From Hafnia paralvei ATCC 29927 (lineage in GTDB: Bacteria; Pseudomonadota; Gammaproteobacteria; Enterobacterales; Enterobacteriaceae): 64,000 nucleotides of DNA. The notes beneath the pieces were generated by a model. The model was given only the letters and a program-made list of their open reading frames with translations, had not been told where the DNA came from and searched no databases. The translations under genes were made by a program, and so were the position numbers. Where the stretch lies: positions 1 through 64,000 of the forward strand of contig NZ_LXET01000051.1 in assembly GCF_001655005.1 (NCBI RefSeq). The letters are read 5' to 3'. Positions 43,861 to 52,908 of the stretch are shown piece after piece. The number at the start of each line of letters is the position of its first letter. Position 1 is the stretch's first letter.

Positions 43861-44887
43861 TAGGGTTTTCCTGATTGAACAACTCACGCACAATACTGGT
43901 CGCAAAACTGCCTGCAGGAAGAGCGAATTCAACTTCTACCGTCGCATCGTCCCACCAAGACCAGCTCATCTCCTGTGGTTTCACCAGCATTGCACGGCGC
44001 GCAGACTCCACTCGCTCACGCTTAACCAATGCCAGTAAATCGGCATAGTCTGCGATAGCTTGCTGCTCAAATTGGGCCGCTAAATCGCGCGTACCGAGAT
44101 CGTTATCTCCTGGCAACGCCGCCGTAATCTGTAGCTCGCCGCCGTCAGTTCGCTGCTGCAAACTTTCTAACTCCTCGGCATTGGCGACAAACCAACTGCC
44201 GCGCCCAGTCAGTTGCATGGCATCGCCCAGCATCACCTGACGCTGCAAGTCCTGCGCCAAACGCATATTCGTTATCTGATTGAACATAGCGCTACGTGCA
44301 GCCGAAAGATAGAAACTGCGTTTGGCTCGCTCTCTGACCTGAATTTCACCACGCGACCACTTGGCCGCCTGAATCAGGTTATTACCACCACGGCCAAAAC
44401 GCTGGGCACCGAAATAGTTTGGCGCGCCTTCTGTCGCAATCGCCTGCAAGCGCTGCTCAACGTCGTCGCGGTCAGTGATATGGCGTAGTACCAAGCGGAA
44501 AGTGTTGCCTTTCAACGTACCAATTCGCAGTTTACGCAAATGGCGCGCACTGCGAACCACTTGGCAACCTTCCAAAATAAACTGGCTGAGGTCGGGTGAC
44601 TCTTTCCCTGGCAGATGCAGGCAGAACCACTGTTCGGTTACCGCATGACGGTCTTTTAATCCAGCGTAGCTGACCGAACGTTGGGGAATTTTTGCGAAAC
44701 GTGCGAGATTATCGGCGACGAACTGTGTATTGCAGCCTTCCTTGCGAATACGCACTAGGAGGTGTTCGCCTTCGCCATCGGGTTCAAAACCCAAATCTTC
44801 AGAGACGAAGAAATCTTCTGGGAAAGCCTTCAGAACACCGGTGCCCTGAGGACGCCCATGCAGATAATGGAGTGCATCAAAATCCAC
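43841..44887 (-). CDS. truD: TruD, tRNA pseudouridine-13 synthase, GTG start
   Basis: Makes pseudouridine 13 in tRNA-Glu. The catalytic Asp lies in SYAGLKDRHAVTEQWF near residue 80; PNYFGAQRFGRGGNNL and the inserted TRUD domain (about 155-300) follow. Start is GTG with AAGGAG 6 nt upstream. 348 residues, family length. Packed 3 bp after ispF in the ftsB-ispD-ispF-truD-surE-pcm cluster. Confidence 0.97.
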   Translation of the reverse strand: MDFDALHYLHGRPQGTGVLKAFPEDFFVSEDLGFEPDGEGEHLLVRIRKEGCNTQFVADNLARFAKIPQRSVSYAGLKDRHAVTEQWFCLHLPGKESPDLSQFILEGCQVVRSARHLRKLRIGTLKGNTFRLVLRHITDRDDVEQRLQAIATEGAPNYFGAQRFGRGGNNLIQAAKWSRGEIQVRERAKRSFYLSAARSAMFNQITNMRLAQDLQRQVMLGDAMQLTGRGSWFVANAEELESLQQRTDGGELQITAALPGDNDLGTRDLAAQFEQQAIADYADLLALVKRERVESARRAMLVKPQEMSWSWWDDATVEVEFALPAGSFATSIVRELFNQENPNADLAE

Positions 44888-44890
44888 GCG

Positions 44891-45364
44891 TTACTCCTTA
44901 ATCAACAATGCAACCGCTTCGCAGGCAATACCTTCGCCACGACCGGTGAAGCCTAATTTCTCTGTTGTCGTCGCTTTGACGTTAACATCATCCATATGAC
45001 ACTCGAGATCTTCGGCTAAGTTAACGCGCATTTGAGGAATATGCGGAGCCATCTTCGGTGCCTGAGCGATAATAGTGATATCGAGGTTACCTAAGCGGTA
45101 TCCCTTGGCGCGGATGCGACGATAAGCTTCGCGCAGCAACGCACGACTGTCAGCACCTTTAAACGCCGGATCGGTATCGGGAAACAGTTTGCCAATATCG
45201 CCCAGAGCTGCAGCACCTAACAACGCATCGGTTGCCGCATGGAGCGCCACGTCACCGTCTGAATGCGCAAGCAAACCAAACTCGTAAGGAATACGCACGC
45301 CGCCAATGATCAGAGGGCCTTCGCCACCAAATTTATGAACATCAAAACCGTGGCCAATTCTCAT
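44891..45364 (-). CDS. ispF: IspF, 2-C-methyl-D-erythritol 2,4-cyclodiphosphate synthase
   Basis: Fifth enzyme of the MEP isoprenoid pathway. The 157-residue trimer subunit has the metal ligands in GHGFDVHKF (Asp8, His10) and LLAHSDGDVALHA (His42), and the substrate loop VKATTTEKLGFTGRGEGI. The ATG at 45364 matches the family; a TTG one codon earlier is a less likely start. Confidence 0.98.
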   Translation of the reverse strand: MRIGHGFDVHKFGGEGPLIIGGVRIPYEFGLLAHSDGDVALHAATDALLGAAALGDIGKLFPDTDPAFKGADSRALLREAYRRIRAKGYRLGNLDITIIAQAPKMAPHIPQMRVNLAEDLECHMDDVNVKATTTEKLGFTGRGEGIACEAVALLIKE

Positions 45365-45437
45365 CAAGCATTCTCCTTTGGAGGCTGTGTTAAAACGAAA
45401 AAGAGTAAAACAAAGGGGTATATCAACGCAGAAAAGA

Positions 45438-46145
45438 CTACGTGCGCTGCGACAGGTAAAACTGAGCTAACGCAAAATCTTCAGGCCTTGTGACCTTGAT
45501 ATTATCAGAACGGCCAGACACCAACAGGGGATGATAACCGCAATACTCCAACGCCGATGCCTCATCCGTCACGTTAGCGCCTTCATTAAGCGCACGCGCC
45601 AGACACATCATCAGCAGCTCACGAGGAAATAACTGGGGAGTTAATGCATGCCACAGCGCTTCGCGATCGACCGTATGCGCAATGCTGTTGATCCCCGCTT
45701 CCGCTCGTTTCATGGTATCGCGAACGGGAGCCGCGAGGATCCCGCCAACTTTAGATGTGTGCCGCAGGGCCAGCAAATTGCTGAGATCGTCTTGATGCAG
45801 ACAGGGGCGGGCGGCATCATGCACTAACACCCAATGCGCATCTGTCGCCGCTTGTAGACCGGCAAAAACCGAGTCTGCACGCTGCGCACCGCCGTATACC
45901 ACCTGTACTCGCGGATCGTTTGCCAGCGGTAAATTGTAGAAATAGCCGTCATCAGGACTAATGGACACAACCACCCGCTCAACATCGGCATGACGCAGTA
46001 ACGCCGCCACCGAATGTTCGAGGATCGTTTTACCATCGATAGACAAATATTGCTTTGGGCAAGTCGAGCGCATCCGGCTGCCAACACCCGCGGCTGGCAC
46101 AACGGCGACGACAGAAAAGAGTGGTGATTCGTCAGGAGCACTCAT
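45438..46145 (-). CDS. ispD: IspD, MEP cytidylyltransferase
   Basis: Third enzyme of the MEP pathway, making CDP-methylerythritol. The 235-residue nucleotidyltransferase has VVPAAGVGSRMRSTCPKQYL near residue 15, VLVHDAARPCL, and NIKVTRPEDFALAQFYL. Adjacent to ispF and downstream of ftsB. Confidence 0.98.
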   Translation of the reverse strand: MSAPDESPLFSVVAVVPAAGVGSRMRSTCPKQYLSIDGKTILEHSVAALLRHADVERVVVSISPDDGYFYNLPLANDPRVQVVYGGAQRADSVFAGLQAATDAHWVLVHDAARPCLHQDDLSNLLALRHTSKVGGILAAPVRDTMKRAEAGINSIAHTVDREALWHALTPQLFPRELLMMCLARALNEGANVTDEASALEYCGYHPLLVSGRSDNIKVTRPEDFALAQFYLSQRT

Positions 46146-46274
46146 ACATTTTGGCTTGTAGTTATTAATATTAGGATTCGAACTGTTTAAGCCATTGTCA
46201 TGAAACGCATACGCATTAAATCAGGCTCAACGTTATCGCTGACAGGCACCATTGGCAGATACTACTGACGGGGG

Positions 46275-46619
46275 CTAATTTCGTGCTGTAGACGATGAGG
46301 ACGAAGGCATTGGCGAAGACTGAGTCGTACCACCATTGCGTTTCGACTGATCAGGCACCAGACGATAGAATGTTTCGCCAGGTTTTATCATACCAAGTTC
46401 GTTACGTGCGCGTTCCTCAATGGCTTCTTGCCCACCATTTAGATCATCAATTTCAGCAAATAGCTGATCGTTGCGAGATTTCAGCTTGCCGTTATTAGCT
46501 TGCTGAGCCGCAACATCTTCTTTTACGCGCACATAATCATGGATACCGTTTTTGCCAATCCACAATGAATATTGCAACCAGCCTAACAGTATCAATAATA
46601 ATAGCGTTAATTTACCCAT
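46275..46619 (-). CDS. ftsB: FtsB, divisome bitopic protein
   Basis: Essential cell-division protein that complexes with FtsL and FtsQ and activates FtsWI. One N-terminal span (residues 4-20), then a leucine-zipper coiled coil (VKEDVAAQQANNGKLKSRND), then ERARNELGMIKPGETFYRLV. At 114 residues it is about ten longer than the E. coli protein because of a Ser/Pro-rich tail (SSPMPSSSSSTARN). Confidence 0.95.
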   Translation of the reverse strand: MGKLTLLLLILLGWLQYSLWIGKNGIHDYVRVKEDVAAQQANNGKLKSRNDQLFAEIDDLNGGQEAIEERARNELGMIKPGETFYRLVPDQSKRNGGTTQSSPMPSSSSSTARN

Positions 46620-46795
46620 TCACGCCCCCTGAAAAACCGCACAATCATCCCACAACTTTTAATGAGACTCCACACTAGAGGGAAAATTACTGCGTAATAC
46701 AGGTTTCTCTTTAGTAAATGCGGATAACAAGACCTCTTTATTGTGAATAGTTTAGGATTAATCATTATCAAGAGATGGAAAATAAAACAAAAAAA

Positions 46796-49042
46796 TTACA
46801 AACCACCACGAATTAAGCCGCCAAGCCCACGGCGCTCCATAAAGGCGGCGGTGAGATGACGAACCTCTGTCGACATTTGGCTTTCCAATACACGCTGAGC
46901 CAAGAAGCTTGCATCTTCGAGTTCAATAGTTCGCAGCAGGTATTTAATACGTGGAACGCTATGGCCGTTCATGCTGAGATTGCGATATCCCATTCCCACC
47001 AACAATAGCGCCCCCATCGGATCTCCCGCCATTTCCCCACATACGCTAATCGGTAGATTCAAGCGGTCACACTCCTGAACCACCTGCTGCAATACGCGCA
47101 GCATCGCGGGATGTAAGCTGTCGTATAGTGAAGCTACGCGGGTGTTATTCCGATCGACCGCTAACAGGTACTGCGTTAAATCGTTCGTCCCAACGGAAAT
47201 GAAATCCACGCGCTCAGCCAAAAATGGCAGCAGGAAAATCAGCGACGGCACTTCCAGCATTACGCCAATGCGCGGCTTGGGCAGTGCATAGCCGATCATC
47301 TCTTCAACTTCCCGCCCTGCGCGTTCAATCAGTCGTTTCGCCTCATCCACTTCGCTCAGGCTGGTCACCATTGGCAGAAGAATATTTAAGTTGCCGCTTG
47401 CCGCGTTGGCTCGCAACATGGCTCGAACTTGAACCAAGAAGATCTCAGGTTGATCGAGCGTGATCCGAATACCACGCCAACCAAGGCTTGGGTTCTCTTC
47501 GCTGATCGGCATATAAGGTAATTGCTTATCTGCACCAATATCCAAAGTTCGCAGCGTTACTGGCTTATTTGGATTGATCTGCAGCATTCCTTGATACTGA
47601 GCCACCTGCTCTTCTTCAGAAGGGAAACCGCTTTGCAACATGAACGGAATTTCAGTGCGGTACAGCCCAACGCCATCCACTCGGCTGTCTTGACGCTGTT
47701 CATGTTCGGCGCTGAGGCCAGCATTAAGCATCACCTGTACGCGTTCACCACTTTTCAACTGCGCTGGTTTTTCGGCGTCGTCCTCCGCCATCTTGCTTAG
47801 CACAATCTCTTCATTCACCAAGCGCTGATATTCATGTACCAATACAGGATCGGGAGCGACTAACACTTCGCCGCGGTAACCATCGACAATCAGCTGACGC
47901 TCATGCAGCAACGTCGGCTGAATATCAGCCCCCATTACCGTAGGCACCCCCATCGCACGCACTAAAATCGCCGCATGCGAGTTGGCCGCACCGTCACGCA
48001 CTACGACGCCTAGCATACGTTCTTGAGGAACCTCAGCCAGAATAGTGGCCGTGAGTTCATCGGCAACCAAGATGAAACGTTCAGGCCATTGGTTGATGCC
48101 CGTTGCATTATCATCGAGATGGAAGAGCAGACGTTGCCCCAGCGCACGCAGATCGCTCGCACGCTCGCGCATATAAGGATCTTGTAGATTGGCGAACTGT
48201 TCAGCAAAACGCTCGATGACCTGCTTCACGGCCCACTCGGCGACGGATCCGGCATCGATCTCATTCATCAACTCGCGTTTCAGTCTAGCGTCGTTGATCA
48301 GGTGAGAGTAAAGATCGAAAATCGCTGCGCTATCTTTCTGGGAATTCGCCGTAAAACGTTTGCTGAAGCGACGAAACTCGGCGGAAGCATCTTCCAACGC
48401 CTGCGTCATACGCTCACGTTCACTTGCGCTATCTAGCGTGGAGGCTTGAAAAACCTGCTCGAGTGACGGCTGACTAACATCCATCCACCCTTCACCAACG
48501 GCGATCCCCGGCGATGCGGCGATCGCTCTGATCCTATTTTGCCGTAGGCGGCCAAACAGACCATTAAGCTGTGCCTGCGAGAGGATCCCTGCTAGCTGCG
48601 TCGCGAGCGTCACTAAGAACGACTCTTCCGTTTCATTGAACTGACGAGATTCACGTTGCTGCACGGCAAGAACGCCCAACAGTTGGCGGCGATAAATAAT
48701 AGGTACACCAAGAAAAGCACGATAGCGCTCTTCTTTTACCTTTGGCACATATTTGAAACTTGGATGGCTCGGCGCATCAGCCAAGTTAATCGGCTCAGCC
48801 AAACGCCCAACTAGCCCGACAATTCCTTCGTCGAAAGCCAGCGTAACCACACGCCCACGCGGTTTTTTCAAACCGCGTGTCGCCATCAGGTAATAGCATT
48901 GACGATCGTTGTCAGCCAAATAAATGGAACACACTTCGGTGTCCATTGCCTGACAGGTTTCGTTAACGAGCACTTCCAATGCGTCAGTTAAGCTTGCGGC
49001 CGCAGCCACCTTCTCTACTATTTCCCGCAAACGCGTGAGCAT
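46796..49042 (-). CDS. ptsP: PtsP (EI-Ntr), phosphoenolpyruvate-protein phosphotransferase of the nitrogen PTS
   Basis: Transfers phosphate from PEP to NPr, the first step of the regulatory PTS-Ntr, which is modulated by glutamine via its GAF domain. GAF domain about 1-165, EI N-terminal region with the phospho-His in RDGAANSHAAILVRAMGVPT near 350, and the PEP-binding barrel (GLYRTEIPFMLQSGFPSEEE, FISVGTNDLTQYLLAVDRNN, CGEMAGDP). The ATG at 49042 gives MLTRLREIVEKV as in E. coli and 12 bp between genes; a GTG at 49054 directly after the rppH stop, with AGAGG 4 nt upstream, could also be used. Confidence 0.97.
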   Translation of the reverse strand: MLTRLREIVEKVAAAASLTDALEVLVNETCQAMDTEVCSIYLADNDRQCYYLMATRGLKKPRGRVVTLAFDEGIVGLVGRLAEPINLADAPSHPSFKYVPKVKEERYRAFLGVPIIYRRQLLGVLAVQQRESRQFNETEESFLVTLATQLAGILSQAQLNGLFGRLRQNRIRAIAASPGIAVGEGWMDVSQPSLEQVFQASTLDSASERERMTQALEDASAEFRRFSKRFTANSQKDSAAIFDLYSHLINDARLKRELMNEIDAGSVAEWAVKQVIERFAEQFANLQDPYMRERASDLRALGQRLLFHLDDNATGINQWPERFILVADELTATILAEVPQERMLGVVVRDGAANSHAAILVRAMGVPTVMGADIQPTLLHERQLIVDGYRGEVLVAPDPVLVHEYQRLVNEEIVLSKMAEDDAEKPAQLKSGERVQVMLNAGLSAEHEQRQDSRVDGVGLYRTEIPFMLQSGFPSEEEQVAQYQGMLQINPNKPVTLRTLDIGADKQLPYMPISEENPSLGWRGIRITLDQPEIFLVQVRAMLRANAASGNLNILLPMVTSLSEVDEAKRLIERAGREVEEMIGYALPKPRIGVMLEVPSLIFLLPFLAERVDFISVGTNDLTQYLLAVDRNNTRVASLYDSLHPAMLRVLQQVVQECDRLNLPISVCGEMAGDPMGALLLVGMGYRNLSMNGHSVPRIKYLLRTIELEDASFLAQRVLESQMSTEVRHLTAAFMERRGLGGLIRGGL

Positions 49043-49054
49043 GATTAAAGCCAC

Positions 49055-49588
49055 TTAACCTCTTTTACGGCGATAAGCAGGAGAGGTCCGCGCCGTTGGC
49101 GGGGTCACTTCCTGCAATGGCATGACCACAGGTGAGAATTCTTTCATCACCCGACGATATACATCGCGTTTAAATGAGACAACCTGACGCACCGGATACC
49201 AAAAACTGACCCAGCGCCAGCCGTCAAATTCAGGCGTACTACTCCTTTGCATGTTGATTTCAGACTCATTGCACATGAGCTGTAACAAAAACCAACGCTG
49301 CTTCTGGCCGATACATACCGGCTTCGTATCCCAACGCACCAAACGTTTAGGTAATTTATAGCGTAACCAGTTGCGGGTTGATGCAAGAATTTTGACATCT
49401 TTTCGCCCCAACCCTACTTCCTCAAACAGTTCGCGGTACATCGCCTGCTCGGCGGTTTCTCCGGGATTGATTCCCCCTTGAGGAAACTGCCAAGAATTCT
49501 GACCAAAGCGACGGGCCCAAAGAACTTGCCCCTGGCGATTACAGATTACGATACCCACGTTTGGGCGGTAGCCATCATCGTCGATCAC
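49055..49588 (-). CDS. rppH: RppH, RNA 5' pyrophosphohydrolase, GTG start
   Basis: Nudix enzyme that removes pyrophosphate from mRNA 5' ends and so triggers RNase E decay. The 177 residues have the Nudix box GGINPGETAEQAMYRELFEE near 38 and a basic tail (AYRRKRG). Start is GTG after GAGG. Followed closely by ptsP. Confidence 0.97.
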   Translation of the reverse strand: MIDDDGYRPNVGIVICNRQGQVLWARRFGQNSWQFPQGGINPGETAEQAMYRELFEEVGLGRKDVKILASTRNWLRYKLPKRLVRWDTKPVCIGQKQRWFLLQLMCNESEINMQRSSTPEFDGWRWVSFWYPVRQVVSFKRDVYRRVMKEFSPVVMPLQEVTPPTARTSPAYRRKRG

Positions 49589-49758
49589 TGGACTACCTCA
49601 ATAGCAAATTCGCAAGATAGGGTGATTGTTTCACACTCCCCTGTGGCGGTAAACCACCGCATGAAATCGGGTAAAAAACGGATAACATTGGGATAACTCA
49701 CAGATTCAACCATAGTTATAAACATTACCCGGTGCCCAACGTCGTTTTTATTCACTTT

Positions 49759-50100
49759 TTCTGTGGATATATTTGTGTAGAACTTCAGGGGAAAGGGTGT
49801 AAACCTTTGGATAGCTCTAAAACACCAACTTTACACATCCTGACATTAATCTTATATATCAGTCAAATAGACATAGATAATCCTATCACGGATGCGTAGA
49901 AATGTGATCTATGCACGCTTTGGATCTTAGCTTGTTTAAAGATCGTCCAATGACGATTTTATCCACAGCTTATTCTCAAAACTTGCACACTGAGGCGTCA
50001 ATTTCCCAAAAAAACCCCTACGTCAAGCCTGTAAATCAAACCAGTGATCGGTAAATAAATGGGTTATCCCAAAAATCTGTGGATAAATAGGTGTAAGATC
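49759..50100. promoter_or_regulatory. DARS2-like cluster of DnaA boxes between rppH and mutH
   Basis: Two perfect DnaA boxes (TTATCCACA) lie in opposite orientation at 49959-49967 (+) and 50088-50096 (-). One-mismatch boxes are at 49762-49770 (-), 49774-49782 (-) and 49829-49837 (+), with another at 50231-50239 (+). In E. coli, as I recall, DARS2, which regenerates ATP-DnaA, lies in exactly this mutH-rppH gap. The rest of the 49589-50297 gap is A/T-rich with no believable gene. Confidence 0.65.
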
Positions 50101-50297
50101 CTGTTCATTGTCGGTGTCTAGTCTTGCACAACAAATTTTAGAAATTGCCGTAAAAACTATTTTTGAGATATTTTCTTTTATGAATCATGGTATTATTTCT
50201 GGCTCGATGTTATTCAATCCGCGTCAATATTTACCCACAGCGAGCTGTGTGTTTTTTAACCACGCAGTGAGTTCTGTACAAAACGCATGAAACTTCA

Positions 50298-50987
50298 ATG
50301 ATGACAACACCTCAACTGCCAACTGCCGCTCCCGAAAATGTGCAACAACTGTTAAATCGAGCCCAGTCATTGGCCGGTTATACTCTGGGCGAATTGGCAT
50401 CCAAGGCAGCCGTGGCTATTCCACGCGATCTCAAACGCGACAAAGGATGGGTCGGCATGCTGCTGGAGCTTTACCTTGGCGCAAGCGCAGGCAGCAAACC
50501 CGAGCAGGATTTTCCTGAAATCGGCGTAGAGTTAAAAACCATCCCTATTGATAGAAGCGGAAAACCGCTAGAAACCACTTTCGTGTGTGTCGCTCCCTTG
50601 ACGGGAAATAGCGGCATTACCTGGGAGTCCAGCCACGTACGCCATAAGCTTCAGCGTGTGTTGTGGATCCCCGTTGAAGGCGAACGCCAAATTCCATTAG
50701 AACAGCGCCGAGTGGGTAGCCCCCTACTCTGGACACCCAGCCCAGAAGAAGACGAGCAACTTAAACGCGATTGGGAAGAATTGATGGATATGATCGTACT
50801 GGGGAAAGTTGAGCGTATTACCGCTCGCCACGGCGAAGTGCTGCAAATTCGTCCGAAAGCGGCAAATAGCCGCGCGCTAACCGAAGCCACAGGCGAGCAT
50901 GGTGAACCGATTCACACCTTACCCCGTGGTTTTTACCTGAAGAAAAACTTCACCGCAGCCCTTCTCGCACGGCACTTTCTACTCTGA
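50298..50987 (+). CDS. mutH: MutH, methyl-directed mismatch repair endonuclease
   Basis: Nicks the unmethylated strand at hemimethylated GATC after activation by MutS-MutL. The 229 residues carry the type II restriction-like catalytic triad in DFPEIGVELKT (Asp70, Glu77, Lys79), and TPSPEEDEQLKRDWEELMDM in the C-terminal arm. Two adjacent ATGs (50298, 50301) are possible and neither has a strong ribosome site. Confidence 0.97.
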   Translation: MMTTPQLPTAAPENVQQLLNRAQSLAGYTLGELASKAAVAIPRDLKRDKGWVGMLLELYLGASAGSKPEQDFPEIGVELKTIPIDRSGKPLETTFVCVAPLTGNSGITWESSHVRHKLQRVLWIPVEGERQIPLEQRRVGSPLLWTPSPEEDEQLKRDWEELMDMIVLGKVERITARHGEVLQIRPKAANSRALTEATGEHGEPIHTLPRGFYLKKNFTAALLARHFLL

Positions 50988-51088
50988 TTCTGACCGCTCG
51001 CAATGAATTTCAATACGTCCTAAGGCTCCCTGAAGTCTCAAGAAGGCGTATAATCTTCGTTTAACGTTTATTTAGGTAGTATTTCGTC

Positions 51089-51805
51089 ATGTTTGAATGG
51101 ATTGTGGATCCCAATGCCTGGTTAGCCCTAGGAACGCTGACTATTCTAGAAATTGTTCTCGGCATTGATAACATCATTTTCTTGTCTCTGGTTGTCGCTA
51201 AACTTCCTAAAGCTCAACAGAATAAAGCCCGTCGAATCGGTTTATTAGCAGCGATGGGAATGCGTTTATGCCTATTGGCTTCTATTGCTTGGGTAATTCG
51301 TCTGACTCATCCGTTATTTACCCTGCTTGATCACCCAGTTTCTACCCGCGATCTCATCTTATTGCTCGGTGGGCTGTTCCTTATTTACAAGGCAATAAAA
51401 GAGATCCACGAAACTATCGAAGGCGGTGGTGAGGACATGACCAGCAACGTTCACTCATTTTTGGGCGCCATTGTCCAAATTATGCTGCTGGATATTATCT
51501 TTAGTCTGGATTCGGTCATCACCGCCGTTGGTCTATCTGATCATCTATTTATTATGATGGCGGCCGTAGTGATTGCGGTTGGCGTCATGATGTTTGCGGC
51601 GCGCCCAATTGGTGAGTTTGTCGCACGTCATCCATCGGTCAAAATGTTGGCACTGTCGTTCCTCATCCTAGTTGGCTTTACGCTGATCTTAGAAAGTTTT
51701 GGCATACATGTACCGAAAGGCTATATCTACTTTGCGATGTTCTTCTCTATGACGGTAGAAGCCCTGAACCTACTGCGTAGCAAGAAAGAGAAAACCAGCG
51801 AATAA
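51089..51805 (+). CDS. ygdQ: YgdQ, TerC-family inner-membrane protein
   Basis: Seven- to eight-span membrane protein of 238 residues with the TerC acidic motifs LEIVLGIDNIIFLSLV near residue 21 and LLDIIFSLDSVITAVGL near 135, which in relatives bind or pass metal ions. TerC-type proteins take part in manganese export and metalation of exported enzymes; the specific role of YgdQ is unknown. Always near mutH in enterobacteria. Confidence 0.93.
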   Translation: MFEWIVDPNAWLALGTLTILEIVLGIDNIIFLSLVVAKLPKAQQNKARRIGLLAAMGMRLCLLASIAWVIRLTHPLFTLLDHPVSTRDLILLLGGLFLIYKAIKEIHETIEGGGEDMTSNVHSFLGAIVQIMLLDIIFSLDSVITAVGLSDHLFIMMAAVVIAVGVMMFAARPIGEFVARHPSVKMLALSFLILVGFTLILESFGIHVPKGYIYFAMFFSMTVEALNLLRSKKEKTSE

Positions 51806-51829
51806 TATCCCTGTCATTATCTAAAATTG

Positions 51830-51856
51830 AAAAGGAGAACCTCGGTTCTCCTTTTT
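51830..51856. terminator. Bidirectional terminator after ygdQ
   Basis: AAAAGGAGAAC/GTTCTCCTTTT stem, serving ygdQ and the convergent membrane-protein gene. Confidence 0.88.
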
Positions 51857-51868
51857 GCTATCGCCGAT

Positions 51869-52699
51869 TCAGGTCTTATCGCAATCTTTTTTATCCCTAA
51901 CAAAGATATGCTCTAACTGCCCCACGTGATAAACATACATGACCTTCATGTTGTACTCGCGGATCCCTTTCTCACGACAATGAGATGCAAAATGTTCTTT
52001 AGTATGTTCGGCTAAGGCCACTTCAACAATCTGGTCTTGTTGAGGCAATACTCGAAAAACAAACACCAGCGTTTTTCCTTCCAGCCTGACGCGGCGTAAT
52101 TTGAATGTACTGTCTTGAAGGTCGTCTTGCGGCGCTGCATTCACATACCGATTTAACATTTCGCGCCGATACTCAATCCACTGCAAAGGATCTTCTTTTT
52201 TCAACTCTATCCAGCGCAGGGCATAGCCGCTGCTGATAAGCGTCACCAATACCGACAGTAAACAGAGTGACGTTATCGGTTTCCAACCTCTTTGTGCCAA
52301 CCAAAGCGGTCGTACAGCCCCAAAAGAAAATTGGGTCATCGCAACTGCGCCTAATAAAAAGAACAAGGAAAACAACGTAGAAATAACGAGGTTAAACGTT
52401 GTTCCATCAAAAAAGGCGTACAGCAGCATAGAATGAAAAGTGACAAATAATATCCAGCTACAGGCCACCGGATATTTAAACATTCCAAGGATTAACACTA
52501 ACGTAACGGGGCCAAACACAATGCAGGCAATACGATAGGATTCTTCATACATGCTTTCAGGGAAAAGCAATACCATGAGTAAGGTAATAAATACGGCGGT
52601 TGCTGCAGCCATAATTCCACATAGCCGATAAAAGCGGAGATGTTCTTCTACGTCACCCTCAATATAGGCTTTTCCATCTACTGGGCTATTTTCTTTCAT
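51869..52699 (-). CDS. Uncharacterised membrane protein with soluble C-terminal domain
   Basis: I do not recognise this 276-residue protein. The N-terminal half has about five hydrophobic spans (approximately 26-46, 60-75, 80-97, 104-128, 145-163). A soluble C-terminal domain (165-276) is rich in charged residues and strands (FKLRRVRLEGKTLVFVFRVL, VALAEHTKEHFASHCREKGI) and ends in a basic Asp/Lys tail. It has two Cys in the soluble part. It stands alone between ygdQ and phoA with its own gap of 169 bp upstream, so it is probably monocistronic. An accessory envelope protein is the most that can be inferred. Confidence 0.8.
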   Translation of the reverse strand: MKENSPVDGKAYIEGDVEEHLRFYRLCGIMAAATAVFITLLMVLLFPESMYEESYRIACIVFGPVTLVLILGMFKYPVACSWILFVTFHSMLLYAFFDGTTFNLVISTLFSLFFLLGAVAMTQFSFGAVRPLWLAQRGWKPITSLCLLSVLVTLISSGYALRWIELKKEDPLQWIEYRREMLNRYVNAAPQDDLQDSTFKLRRVRLEGKTLVFVFRVLPQQDQIVEVALAEHTKEHFASHCREKGIREYNMKVMYVYHVGQLEHIFVRDKKDCDKT

Positions 52700-52823
52700 G
52701 TGATAATTCTGAATACAAACGCTATTTAGGAAATACTAAGAGCTAAAACATATCATGCAATGAATAAATACCTCAGCGTTACTTTATAAAAATTCCTACC
52801 TATTTTAGGTAAGCACTGCACAT

Positions 52824-52858
52824 AAAAAAACCAGATGTGGATAACATCTGGTTTTTTG
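52824..52858 (-). terminator. Terminator of phoA
   Basis: AACCAGATGTT/ATCTGGTT stem flanked by A and T tracts 50 bp past the phoA stop. Confidence 0.87.
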
Positions 52859-52908
52859 TCTCATATGGCTAAACACGTATCGCGATAGCTATATCCGCGG
52901 ACACTCCA

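Noticed and set aside
49589..50297. Second replication origin
   Set aside because: DnaA boxes are present but there is no A/T-rich 13-mer array or gidA/mioC context, and the mutH-rppH position points to DARS2.
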